A stretch of DNA of 11,957 nucleotides from Flavihumibacter sp. (GCA_025455285.1 JALOMU010000037.1:1-11957), one strand, 5' to 3'. Positions 1-7,485 are shown, counted from the first letter of the stretch. The notes: a model not told the origin generated them from the letters alone. Translations and numbers: made by a program.

Positions 1-275
1 AGTAATTCTTTTGACCGTAATACTTCTATTTCGTTTTCTACGATTTTATTGGCGGCCAGTTGATTAAGCGACTGTACCATCTGGGCATCTTCTGTCCCTT
101 TTTTCTGATCCTTAATCAATATAGCAGCTGTTGTCTGGTATTGTTTTGGAAAAAGTTTTAGAAATATAAATCCGGCACTAAGCGTAATCAATAAAGAGAT
201 TAGAAAAACAGGCCAGTTGCGCAGGAATTTTATGAGATTCACCTTGATCCCGAATCCTTCTTCGTTTTCGTACAT
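1..275 (-). CDS. Wzz/Wzc-like polysaccharide co-polymerase, N-terminal part (cut by window edge)
   Basis: Reading the minus strand from an ATG at 273-275 gives 91 codons that stay open to the left edge. The protein starts MYENEEGFGIKVNLIKFL, has one hydrophobic segment at about residues 20-40 (LISLLITLSAGFIFLKLF), and continues YQTTAAILIKDQKKG and then a charged stretch ending VENEIEVLRSKELL. A short cytoplasmic tail, one membrane helix and a beta-rich segment leading into 'ENEIEVLRS' is the classic start of the Wzz chain-length-determinant domain in inner-membrane polysaccharide co-polymerases. In Bacteroidota these are often full Wzc-type tyrosine autokinases of 700-800 residues, but the kinase domain would lie outside the window, so a kinase-less GumC/Wzz protein is equally possible. 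The glycosyltransferase upstream on the same strand supports a role in exopolysaccharide export. The start was chosen because no other in-frame ATG precedes the helix. Confidence 0.8.
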   Translation of the reverse strand, partial: MYENEEGFGIKVNLIKFLRNWPVFLISLLITLSAGFIFLKLFPKQYQTTAAILIKDQKKGTEDAQMVQSLNQLAANKIVENEIEVLRSKEL

Positions 276-615
276 GGGTTAATGATTAGGTATTTTTAAA
301 GCACGTGGTTTATCAGCCCAAACGGAGGTAGGAATCGGATTTACAGTTGGCGAAATTACACTTAAATTTTTGATATAGCTTCGCCACCTCAGTCACAAAT
401 TCATTTTATGAGATATTGTTTGTGACTGCTTATAATTATTTCAATAAGCTGATAAGCAATAGTTTAGGGGCTTTGCTGAGGATTTTGGAGGGGTTCTTTT
501 AGGAATGGTAGGAACGGAGAGTTCCAACAGGGTTTGGTGCAAGAATAGTAGTAAATAGTCAGAAATCAAAGTGACAACAAAGAATTAGTTTGACATTTTC
601 GGAATTAGAAAATAA
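276..615. other. 340-base stretch without a convincing gene (leader of the co-polymerase gene)
   Basis: This lies between the stop of the glycosyltransferase and the start of the co-polymerase, both on the minus strand, so it should hold the 3' end of one transcript and the promoter and leader of the next. I see no coding potential. The clear structure is the inverted repeat at 390-428, listed separately. Weaker items are a small stem at 511-525 (GGAAC / GTTCC, 5-base loop) and a degenerate direct repeat, GGTAGGAATCGGA near 327-339 and GGTAGGAACGGA near 507-518. No exact TAnnTTTG box was found upstream of the co-polymerase start on the minus strand. Confidence 0.6.
390..428. repeat. Perfect 10-bp inverted repeat upstream of the co-polymerase gene
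   Basis: CAGTCACAAA at 390-399 is the exact reverse complement of TTTGTGACTG at 419-428, with 19 bases between the arms. No T-run follows either arm, so it does not look like an intrinsic terminator. It sits about 115 bases upstream of the co-polymerase start, where an operator for a dimeric regulator or a leader hairpin could be. Function is inference only. Confidence 0.55.
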
Positions 616-1752
616 TTAGAGCTGTCTGAGAAATTGAGTAATTGTCTTCCCAGCGGTATTCCAGTTTAATCTTGATTCAAATTCATGGTAGGATGCCAGG
701 CATAGTTCTTCATATTGCGAATTGTTTGCAAATAATGATTCAATATAGTCTGCATATCTGCCCGGTGCATCTGTTAATGTAAAAAGTTGGCCATTCTGCC
801 CATTTTTTATGATTGTTGGAATTCCTCCTACAGTTGTACTGATGCAGGGTAATCCAAAGGAATTGGCTTCCGAAAATACAATTGGGGTGCAATCAGCCAT
901 CGTAGGTAATATCAGAAAATGGCTGTTCTCCAATAATTCACGAATTTTTTTATTGCCTGCTTCTGAGTTTTTACTTATCCGACCATGTAACCTAACATAT
1001 GGTGGTTGTGCCTCTGATGGGTATTTGTCAATTCCAACGATGTGAAGCGTAGTTTTTAATCCTCGTTTATTTAAATCAGCAGCAATTTCCAGTGCAAGAT
1101 TTCCTCCCTTTCTTTCCCAATCCACGCCAAGAAAAAGCAGGTTGCATTCCGTTTCAGGTCTTTTGCGAATAATTGACCGAATCTCTGCATAAACAGGTGC
1201 TCCTTCGAGATTGGCTCCAAATGGTACCACTTTTACTTTTGCGGGATCGGTATTATAATCTTTGATTGCCGATGAAGCGGCCCATTCAGAACTGTAAATC
1301 GCAAGAGATGCTGTGTCCAATGCTTTTTGTTCCAGGTAATTGCCATCCTGAATGGATTTAGCGGAAAGATTGGAGAAATCTTTATAAAATCCCAGGATTC
1401 CCGCAAATGTGGAATCGGTATAAAATGCTCTCGGTTTCGTATGTTCCAGCAGTGCCATTGGGATACTACCCGGGGAAAACAATAAATCGGTGTCTGAACC
1501 AATTCTCTCCCGGATCTGGTTTGCATATGCTTTTACCACCGCAAGGTCCCGGTCCAATGGATATCCCTTCTTCAAAAGTTTCCTGTAATAAAAAGCGTTA
1601 AGAAGGGTAGAGGCTGCCAGATTACGGTCAAGGTTGCCGATATAATTCATTGTATTACCCTGATCGGTTAATGCTTTTGAAATATAATAGCCTAGTCCCG
1701 ACCAGTTGTTAACATCAAAGGCATCATAGGTCGTAATGTAGGAAAGCCTCAT
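616..1752 (-). CDS. GT4-family glycosyltransferase (GT-B fold)
   Basis: This 378-residue protein is the usual length for a GT4 family enzyme, which moves a sugar from a nucleotide-sugar donor to a growing glycan at the cytoplasmic face of the membrane. The N-terminal Rossmann-like half starts MRLSYITTYDAFDVNNWSG. The linker YSSEWAASSAIKDY (about 153-166) followed by VKVVPFGANLE (173-183) is typical of GT4. The C-terminal nucleotide-binding half has LLFLGVDWERKGG (205-217), LHGRIS (255-260) and the signature DCTPIVFSEANSFGLP (287-302) followed by STTVGGIPTII. The family's E-x7-E motif appears as D287-x7-E295, a conservative change in the first acid. The gene starts 26 bases after the oxidoreductase stop, so the two are probably co-transcribed. 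Donor and acceptor cannot be told from sequence. Together with the co-polymerase next door it suggests surface polysaccharide synthesis. Confidence 0.93.
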   Translation of the reverse strand: MRLSYITTYDAFDVNNWSGLGYYISKALTDQGNTMNYIGNLDRNLAASTLLNAFYYRKLLKKGYPLDRDLAVVKAYANQIRERIGSDTDLLFSPGSIPMALLEHTKPRAFYTDSTFAGILGFYKDFSNLSAKSIQDGNYLEQKALDTASLAIYSSEWAASSAIKDYNTDPAKVKVVPFGANLEGAPVYAEIRSIIRKRPETECNLLFLGVDWERKGGNLALEIAADLNKRGLKTTLHIVGIDKYPSEAQPPYVRLHGRISKNSEAGNKKIRELLENSHFLILPTMADCTPIVFSEANSFGLPCISTTVGGIPTIIKNGQNGQLFTLTDAPGRYADYIESLFANNSQYEELCLASYHEFESRLNWNTAGKTITQFLRQL

Positions 1753-1778
1753 GCTGCTAGATTACTCAATTTTATGAA

Positions 1779-2879
1779 TTACAGACGAATTGATTTTCCC
1801 GTAGCAGCAGCACGATAGATTGCTTCCACGATCCGGATATCCCGCAGTCCTTCTTCACCCGGCACTGCAACCGGCTGGTTATTCAGGATGGCAAGTGCAT
1901 CGGCATCCATTTGCATGGTCTGTTGCATGGGTACTGAATAGGAGTGCTGAATTCTTCCTAACGGACTTGTTACTGTTTGTCCATTATAAGCCTGATACGG
2001 ATTTATATTGATTTCTCCTTTTTCGCAGCGAATATCCAGAAAGTTGATGTTTTCACCGAAACTTGTTTTGATATCAGCAATCACACCACCCGAAAATTCC
2101 AGTTTTGCTACGGTAGTTTCATCCAGGCCGTTTTTGTAAATCTCGGGCCTCGTAGTGGAAGTGGTGGCGGATAGTATACTGATTGGTTCCTTACCGGTAC
2201 CAAGTCTGGCACCCTGTATGGAATAAACACCCATATCATAAAGCACACCTCCTCCCATTTCTTTTTTCTGTTTCCAGTGATCCGTTCGGTTATCGCGATA
2301 ACCAGCTGCACAGTTGAGTGATTTCACTTTACCGAGCGCCTTGTCTTTGATCAGCTTACGCCAGGCCTTTGTATTCGGTTCATGTTGTAAACGATATCCA
2401 ATGGTTAGTGTTCTTTTATTAGCGCTACAGGCAGTAATCATATCCCGGCATTCCTGTTCAGTCATCGCCATTGGTTTTTCACACCATACATGCTTGCCGG
2501 CATTCGCAGCACGGATGGTATATTCCTTGTGCATTGAGGGAGGTAAGACTACATACACTACATCGATATCTGGGTTATTGGCGATCTGATCGAAATTGTT
2601 GTAGTTATAAATATTTTTATCCGGGATATTGTATTTCTTCTGCCAGGCTAAAGCCTTCGATGGAGTTCCGGTAACAATTCCTGCCAGGTAACAATTCCGG
2701 GTTTGCTGAAGCGCAGGTGCCAGCAAATCAGTACTGTAATAACCAAGTCCGACTAATGCAACCCCTAATCGATCCTTCTTTTTACCGGTAGCTGCCAATA
2801 AGCTATTAGGAGAAAACAGCAGTAATCCACTGCCTGTTACCAGGGTTTTGAGGGCATTTCTGCGCGTAGTGGAGTTCAT
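1779..2879 (-). CDS. Tat-exported Gfo/Idh/MocA-family (GFOR-like) oxidoreductase
   Basis: This is a 366-residue NAD(P)-dependent sugar or polyol oxidoreductase. The start at 2879 gives MNSTTRRNALKTLVTGSG, a twin-arginine signal followed by a hydrophobic stretch and an LLAAT cleavage region near residue 30. A longer reading from 2927 would run into the divergent gene and bury this signal, so I rejected it. The Rossmann motif is VALVGLGYYS (about 40-49). The family's EKP signature is CEKPMAM (133-139), with K135 the expected catalytic lysine. The segment GGGVLYDMGVYSIQGAR (209-225) matches the glucose-fructose oxidoreductase branch, with tyrosine 219 in place of the histidine of the usual D-x3-H. 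Export with a tightly bound cofactor is known for periplasmic GFOR, and the Tat signal fits that. Substrate is unknown. The glycosyltransferase follows on the same strand, and the metallophosphatase diverges from a 32-base gap. Confidence 0.9.
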   Translation of the reverse strand: MNSTTRRNALKTLVTGSGLLLFSPNSLLAATGKKKDRLGVALVGLGYYSTDLLAPALQQTRNCYLAGIVTGTPSKALAWQKKYNIPDKNIYNYNNFDQIANNPDIDVVYVVLPPSMHKEYTIRAANAGKHVWCEKPMAMTEQECRDMITACSANKRTLTIGYRLQHEPNTKAWRKLIKDKALGKVKSLNCAAGYRDNRTDHWKQKKEMGGGVLYDMGVYSIQGARLGTGKEPISILSATTSTTRPEIYKNGLDETTVAKLEFSGGVIADIKTSFGENINFLDIRCEKGEININPYQAYNGQTVTSPLGRIQHSYSVPMQQTMQMDADALAILNNQPVAVPGEEGLRDIRIVEAIYRAAATGKSIRL

Positions 2880-2911
2880 GGTATTATATTTATACATCCA
2901 AGCTACTAAAC

Positions 2912-4068
2912 ATGTCTGATTTTTCAACCAGTAATCGTCGCGGTTTTATTACTGCCCTTGCGCAGCTGAGTGCTTTAAGTGCAATAAGTTTGTCGCCTTT
3001 TAAGGTTTTATCCGCTCCCTTGCGCGATGCATCCGTATCAATTGTAACCGGACCTTATTTGCAGGCAGTAAGCGCAACCAGTATGAGCATCCGGTGGATT
3101 ACCAATACTAATTCTTACGGCTGGGTTGAGTATGGCGAAACAGAAGCGCTTGGCAATAAAGCCCATGCTGTAACTGATGGATTGGTAAATGCACATACCA
3201 GGATTCATGAGGTAGTAGTGAGCGGACTGGAACCGGGCAGGCAATATTATTACAGAATTGCATCAAAGGAGATTCTGGACTTTCAACCCTATAAACTGAT
3301 GCTATTCAAACCAACTGGCTGGTGCTGAATGATATTCATGACCGGCCGCATTCTTTTGGTGAACTGATCAGGCATAATGGAGATGCTCCCTATGATTTTG
3401 TTTTTCTAAATGGTGATATGTTCGATTACCAGACGGATGAACAACAACTGATTGATCACCTGATTCATCCGTGTACAGAAACATTTGCCAGAAAAAAGCC
3501 CTTTCTTTTTATTCGCGGAAACCACGAAACCCGGGGTAAATTTGCAAGGCAACTGAAGGATTATTTTACCAATCCGGGTGGGCAGTATTTCAGTATTAAA
3601 ACAGGACCTGTATTTGCGGTGGCACTGGATACCGGAGAAGACAAACCTGATACGGAGCCTGTATATGCAGGTATTGTGGATTTTGATCAATACCGAATGC
3701 AGCAGGCAATATGGCTGGAAAAACAATTACAGTTGAAAGAAGCCAGGAAGGCACGCTTTCGGGTGGTCATGATGCATATACCACCTTTTTATTCGGGTGA
3801 TTGGCATGGCACCTTGCATTGCAGGAAACTGTTTTCACCCTTGTTTGATCGGTACCGTGTGGACCTTGTTATAGCCGGACATACGCATAAACACGGTATC
3901 CATCCACCGGTGAAAGGAGAGCATTCCTATCCAATTATCATTGGAGGCGGACCAAAAGAAGGGAAAAGAACTCTGATTAAAGTTAGTGCTGATGCAAACC
4001 AGCTGGCGGTGAAAATGTTGGGGGATACGGGTGCGGAGCTTGGTGAGTATAAGATAAGCAGTCGGTAA
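2912..4068 (+). pseudogene. Tat-exported metallophosphatase, broken by a frameshift
   Basis: Two reading frames together make one purple-acid-phosphatase-like enzyme. The first part (2912-3328, 138 residues) has a Tat-type signal (SNRRGFITALAQLSAL) and an N-terminal FN3-like phosphatase domain from TGPYLQAVSATSMSIRW (46-62) to LEPGRQYYYRIASKEILDFQPYK, then ends in out-of-place residues and a TGA. The second part (frame -1, open from 3295, nearest start GTG at 3322) has every calcineurin-like metal motif: LNDIHDR (D4, H6), NGDMFD (30-35), RGNHET (65-70), MMHIPP (150-155) and AGHTHKHG (185-192). Upstream of the GTG this frame reads IQTNWL, which fits the expected approach to the D-x-H motif. 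The linker between YK and NWLVLND seems shorter than in relatives I remember, suggesting a small out-of-frame deletion. A sequencing error is possible. The second part alone lacks an export signal, so a periplasmic product is unlikely. Confidence 0.85.
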
Positions 4069-4112
4069 TAAGGCAGGTCATACAACAAAAATATTTTTTC
4101 AAAAAGAGGTAA

Positions 4113-4137
4113 ATATTTATTGAAAAACAATAAATAT
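4113..4137. repeat. Operator-like palindrome inside the DUF2975 promoter
   Basis: ATATTTATTG at 4113-4122 and CAATAAATAT at 4128-4137 form a perfect 10-bp inverted repeat around AAAAA. It covers the -33 TTG and most of the spacer of the promoter before the DUF2975 gene, so a protein bound there would block RNA polymerase. An outer pair, TACAACAAAAATA at 4081-4093 and TATTTGTGTTGTA at 4143-4155, matches in 12 of 13 positions as an inverted repeat and encloses it. The likely binder, by inference, is the small Cro/C1-type regulator encoded second in the operon. The region is AT-rich, which raises the chance of accidental symmetry, but a perfect 10-bp arm is still notable. Confidence 0.6.
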
Positions 4138-4148
4138 ATTTATATTTG
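4120..4148 (+). promoter_or_regulatory. Bacteroidota-type promoter for the DUF2975-regulator pair
   Basis: A -7 box TATATTTG (4141-4148) matches TAnnTTTG exactly, and a -33 TTG lies at 4120-4122 with an 18-base spacer, within the range known for the Bacteroidota primary sigma factor. The DUF2975 start codon is 28 bases downstream of the box. The same spacing is seen before the tRNA-Ser. Confidence 0.65.
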
Positions 4149-4176
4149 TGTTGTAAACCGATAAAGACCAGCCAAT

Positions 4177-4725
4177 ATGAAATTTAGTACCAAGCAGTTA
4201 CTCGTAATTATCCAGGTCATTTCATGGATCATTTTTGTGGGAGTTTGTATAGAAGCAGGTGGATTTTTATTCAATACCATTTATACTTTCTTCTTCAATC
4301 AAAACGAAGCCAGAATGTATTGGTCAAATGTTGATTTATCTGCTTTGTTTCGATCCGACAAAGGGCAGTTCTTAACTATCACTACCTTGATGACGATTGC
4401 TGCCATTCTGAAAGCAGTACTTTTTTACATCATCATAAAAGTATTGCATAATCAAAAACTGGATCTCTCACAACCATTTAAACCAGGCATCGGTCAATCA
4501 ATTTTTAATATGTCTTATGTGTCTTTTGGTATTGGACTTTTTGCCAATTGGGGTACACGTTATACGGATTGGCTGGAACAGCAGGGGATAAATATGCCGG
4601 AAATCCAATACATGGGACTTGCAGGTGCAGATGTATGGCTTTTTATGGGAGTGGTACTTTTTGTAATTGCATTGATATTCAAGAGAGGTATAGAAATACA
4701 AACTGAAAATGATCTAACTGTTTAA
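4177..4725 (+). CDS. DUF2975 integral membrane protein
   Basis: This is a 182-residue protein with four predicted membrane helices: about residues 8-31 (LLVIIQVISWIIFVGVCIEAG), 66-89, 107-125 and 151-169. The C-terminal ending LIFKRGIEIQTENDLTV is typical of DUF2975. Members of this family are usually encoded directly beside a small HTH regulator, as in the B. subtilis yoaS/yozG pair, and that is what is seen here: the regulator starts three bases after this stop. The biochemical role of DUF2975 is unknown to me. A sensor or membrane partner that controls the regulator is plausible but is inference. The gene has its own promoter with an operator-like palindrome, so the pair is probably autoregulated. 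Confidence 0.88.
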   Translation: MKFSTKQLLVIIQVISWIIFVGVCIEAGGFLFNTIYTFFFNQNEARMYWSNVDLSALFRSDKGQFLTITTLMTIAAILKAVLFYIIIKVLHNQKLDLSQPFKPGIGQSIFNMSYVSFGIGLFANWGTRYTDWLEQQGINMPEIQYMGLAGADVWLFMGVVLFVIALIFKRGIEIQTENDLTV

Positions 4726-4728
4726 GCC

Positions 4729-4938
4729 ATGGCAATTATTGTTAACCTGGATGTTATGATGGCCAAGCGAAAAATGTCGCTGAATGAATTATCTGAAAAA
4801 GTGGGGCTGACTTTATCTAATCTTTCCATACTTAAGACGGGTAAAGCAAAAGCCATCCGATTCAGCACGCTGGATGCCATCTGTAAGGCGTTGGATTGTC
4901 AGCCAGCTGATATATTAGAATACCGTGATAAGCCGTAG
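4729..4938 (+). CDS. Small Cro/C1-type (Xre, YozG-like) HTH transcriptional regulator
   Basis: This 69-residue protein is essentially one Cro/C1-type DNA-binding domain. MMAKRKMSLNELSEKVGLT (10-28) forms the first helices, LSNLSILKTGKAKAIRFSTL (29-48) contains the recognition helix and following turn, and LDAICKALDCQPADILEY (48-65) is the typical closing helix of this small class. There is no room for a ligand or oligomerisation domain beyond the HTH dimer surface. It starts three bases after the DUF2975 gene, so it is translated from the same message, and it probably binds the palindrome in the shared promoter (inference). Its TAG stop is one base from the stop of the convergent DUF4256 gene, and I see no terminator between them, so the two transcripts may overlap at their 3' ends. 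Confidence 0.9.
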   Translation: MAIIVNLDVMMAKRKMSLNELSEKVGLTLSNLSILKTGKAKAIRFSTLDAICKALDCQPADILEYRDKP

Positions 4939-4939
4939 T

Positions 4940-5515
4940 TTAAACTTTCAATGAACCTCTAAATCCTCTTGCTGCATAGTAAGATTCCGCGCCATTATGG
5001 TATATGAAAACACGTCCAAATCGTTTGTCCCCAAAAATGGCGCCTCCTAATTTTCGTATAGGTGCAGGCGTTAGTAACCAACTGGAAGTTTTGAGATCAT
5101 AGCTACCGGTTTGCTGCAGTAAATGGTATTCCTCTTCCGTTAATAATTCAATACCCATTTCTGCTGCCATATTGGTGGCGCTGTCTGCAGGTTTGTTTGC
5201 TTTCCTTGATTCCAGTGCTTCGGAATCATAACAGCAACTTCTTCTGCCGGCGGGACTTTCAGGCGAGCAGTCAACAAACCAATAGCTATCGGTTTGTTTA
5301 TCATAGCCGATAACATCCGGTTCACCTTCAGATGCTTCCATTTGCTGAAGCGACCATAATTTTTCTGGCTGGGTCTCCAGTTTTTTCTCCAGTTTATTCC
5401 AATCCAATCCTTCATGGCGGCCTGGATTGTTTTCAAACCTTGCTTTCAGTGTAGCAAGCAATTGCTGTTTTTCTTTTGTAGATAATGTCTTGTCTGAATG
5501 ATGGCTTTTTTTCAT
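4940..5515 (-). CDS. DUF4256 domain-containing protein
   Basis: This 191-residue soluble protein has no signal peptide or membrane segment. After a lysine-rich start, LLATLKARFENNPGRHEGLDW begins the DUF4256 domain, followed by LWSLQQMEASEGEPDVIGYD, YWFVDCSPESPAGRRSCCYD, EMGIELLTEEEYHLLQQ and the glycine- and aromatic-rich end FGRVFIYHNGAESYYAARGFRG. The full length of the family is present. No biochemical function is known to me. The 'GEPDVIGYD' and 'DCSPESPAGRRSCCYD' blocks look like the conserved core. It is encoded alone, converging on the regulator gene with one base between stops, and is divergent from the NamZ-like gene across 82 bases. Confidence 0.9.
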   Translation of the reverse strand: MKKSHHSDKTLSTKEKQQLLATLKARFENNPGRHEGLDWNKLEKKLETQPEKLWSLQQMEASEGEPDVIGYDKQTDSYWFVDCSPESPAGRRSCCYDSEALESRKANKPADSATNMAAEMGIELLTEEEYHLLQQTGSYDLKTSSWLLTPAPIRKLGGAIFGDKRFGRVFIYHNGAESYYAARGFRGSLKV

Positions 5516-5597
5516 AGATCAAAATTTAAGGTAGTATATGTAAAATAAGAAAATAGAGGAAAAGTCTAAATCCTTAATTTGGTGTGCAAGCTAAATT

Positions 5598-6749
5598 ATG
5601 GTACAAATGGGAATCGACTGGTTTATAACCGGTTTTGAACATCTACAGGCTAAAAGGTGGGGACTTGTCACCAATGAAGTAGCGCTAACGTCTACAGGTA
5701 AACGAAGCAGACAGGCGTTGCTGGATGCAGGATTCAATCTTATCCGTTTGTTTGCTCCGGAACATGGACTTGGAGCAACAGGTGCAGATGGCGCCCGGCA
5801 ACAGGATGGCATAGATGCAGTAACGGGTTTGCCAGTTAGTAGCTTATATGGAGATAAAATGGCTCCTGACCTGGAAGACCTGACTGATCTTGATGCCGTG
5901 CTCTTTGATATTCCGGATGTGGGATGTCGCTTTTATACGTATTTGTGGACCCTGACCTATGTGATGGAGCGTTGTGCCAGTTTGCAGAAGCCATTGTATG
6001 TTTTGGACAGGCCTAATCCGCTGGGTGGAGATCTTGGCAGGGCAGAAGGTCCGATGTTAGATGAAAATCATTGTTCTTCTTTTATTGGTCGCTGGTCCAT
6101 TCCTATCCGGCATTGCTGCACGCTTGGTGAACTGGCCCTGTATTTTGCAGCAACCCGTGTGCCTGAACTGGATGTAAAGGTGATACCTGTAAAGAATTGG
6201 AACCGGTTGGCTGCTATTGGACAAGCCAGCTGGACATTTATTCCCACATCTCCTGCCATCCGCGATCTTGAAACAGCGCTTTTGTATCCCGGTACTGGTT
6301 TGTTGGAAGGTATATTTATAAATGAAGGCAGAGGTACCGATCGCCCCTTTACCTGTTGTGGTGCGCCATGGATCAATGGCGAATTATTAGCCAATGCGTT
6401 TACTGCATTGAAAATTTCAGGTGTTGAATGTGAAACTATCCGTTACATCCCGGATAACAGTATTTACCAGGGAGAAATATGCCAGGGACTTCAATTCCAA
6501 GTTACGGATGAAATTCATTTTCGTCCGGTACACATGGGTATTGAGTTGATTAGGCTACTGATACGTTTATATCCTGATCGGGTAACGGAGCGCAGGTATT
6601 ATACGGCAGCCAATCCTGACGGCACCAGGCACCTGGATAAATTATTGGGAATACCTGGGGCGTTGGAGAAAATCAATTCAAATCAATTGCCTCATTTAAA
6701 TATAGAGAAGGACTGGAAGCAGATAATGAAAGCACATCTGCTTTATTAA
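5598..6749 (+). CDS. namZ: NamZ-like exo-beta-N-acetylmuramidase (DUF1343), no signal peptide
   Basis: This 383-residue protein carries the DUF1343 signatures in order: RLFAPEHGLGA (50-60), DAVTGLPVSSLYG (73-85), DIPDVGCRFYTYLWTL (104-119), LDRPNPLGG (136-144), PIRHCCTLGELA (169-180), YPGTGLLEGIFINEGRGTDRPF (230-251) and GAPW (255-258). Family members such as B. subtilis NamZ release terminal MurNAc from peptidoglycan fragments. Most known ones are secreted, but this one starts MVQMGIDWF with no hydrophobic leader, and an in-frame TAA at 5592-5594 rules out an upstream extension. It therefore probably works in the cytoplasm, for example on imported muropeptide fragments (inference). The usual HGMT segment is HCCT here, a change near the presumed active site. 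It heads a plus-strand run including a hydrolase and a phosphoribosyltransferase with no obvious pathway link. The gene symbol rests on family resemblance. Confidence 0.87.
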   Translation: MVQMGIDWFITGFEHLQAKRWGLVTNEVALTSTGKRSRQALLDAGFNLIRLFAPEHGLGATGADGARQQDGIDAVTGLPVSSLYGDKMAPDLEDLTDLDAVLFDIPDVGCRFYTYLWTLTYVMERCASLQKPLYVLDRPNPLGGDLGRAEGPMLDENHCSSFIGRWSIPIRHCCTLGELALYFAATRVPELDVKVIPVKNWNRLAAIGQASWTFIPTSPAIRDLETALLYPGTGLLEGIFINEGRGTDRPFTCCGAPWINGELLANAFTALKISGVECETIRYIPDNSIYQGEICQGLQFQVTDEIHFRPVHMGIELIRLLIRLYPDRVTERRYYTAANPDGTRHLDKLLGIPGALEKINSNQLPHLNIEKDWKQIMKAHLLY

Positions 6750-6837
6750 GATAGTTGAACCACTCCCAATGAGCACAGTCAAGGCTTTTGTTGAGAAGCG
6801 TCAAGGTTTTTCGGAATTCGTTTGGATACATTTAAAG

Positions 6838-7485
6838 ATGAATTGGAAGTTCAACAAAATTCTAAGTATTCCCATACAGGATGTGGTCGTAGAAGGTGAA
6901 TTAATGATTCCGGAGCAGGCAGGAGGGGTTGTGATATTTTCGCATGGGAGTGGCAGCAGCCGAATGAGTCCGCGCAACCGGTTAATGGCCGGTTACCTGC
7001 ACCAACACAAAATCGGTACCTTATTATTTGATTTGTTAACCTGGGAAGAGGATTTACTTTACCAGAACAGGTTTGATATTGGCTTATTAACCAATCGATT
7101 GATCGGGGCTACCAAATGGCTGGAAGGGCTTCCCTTTATGCAGGAACTCAGTCTCGGGTATTTTGGTGCTAGTACGGGTGCTGCATCTGCTCTTAATGCA
7201 GCGAGCAGCCTTCCCCAGATCAGGGCGGTTGTATCAAGAGGTGGCCGACCGGATTTGGCAGGTGCTAAAGCGCTTTCCCAATTGAAAACTCCTGTTTTAC
7301 TGATTGTAGGTTGCCTGGATGAAGAAGTGCTGCAATTTAATGAACAGGCTGCAGCAAGGATGGTTTGCGAAAAACGAATTGAAATCGTGCCGGGCGCCTC
7401 TCATCTGTTTGAAGAAAAAGGTGCGATGGAAAAAGTAGCTGAACTGGCTATCAGCTGGTTTGAAAAACACCTTTTGACTAATTAA
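6838..7485 (+). CDS. Dienelactone-hydrolase-like alpha/beta hydrolase
   Basis: From ATG 6838 this is a 215-residue cytosolic alpha/beta hydrolase. It shows the oxyanion segment IFSHGSGSSRMSPRN (33-47), the nucleophile elbow GYFGASTGAASAL with S112, an acid at D161 in LLIVGCLDEEV, and the catalytic histidine H189 in VPGASHLFEE. Only the minimal fold is present, with no lid insertion. A longer start at 6769 adds 23 residues. I prefer 6838 because MNWKFNKILSIPIQDVVVEGEL is where relatives begin, but the longer form cannot be excluded. The phosphoribosyltransferase starts 10 bases after the stop. In other bacteria, for example Mycobacterium Rv0571c, the two activities occur in one polypeptide, so a shared job is likely. 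The substrate is unknown. A carboxylester or lactone hydrolase is the safest call. Confidence 0.85.
   Translation: MNWKFNKILSIPIQDVVVEGELMIPEQAGGVVIFSHGSGSSRMSPRNRLMAGYLHQHKIGTLLFDLLTWEEDLLYQNRFDIGLLTNRLIGATKWLEGLPFMQELSLGYFGASTGAASALNAASSLPQIRAVVSRGGRPDLAGAKALSQLKTPVLLIVGCLDEEVLQFNEQAAARMVCEKRIEIVPGASHLFEEKGAMEKVAELAISWFEKHLLTN

Noticed and set aside
2314..2674. Overlapping plus-strand reading frames of 67-91 codons inside the oxidoreductase gene
   Set aside because: They are antisense to a well-supported gene and show no recognisable protein features.
2880..2927. Longer N-terminus of the Gfo/Idh/MocA oxidoreductase (start at 2927)
   Set aside because: It would overlap the divergent metallophosphatase start and place 16 residues in front of the twin-arginine signal.
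3295..3328. Programmed -1 frameshift joining the two metallophosphatase parts
   Set aside because: No slippery heptamer of the X-XXY-YYZ type is present in the overlap, and linker residues seem to be missing, which slippage would not explain.
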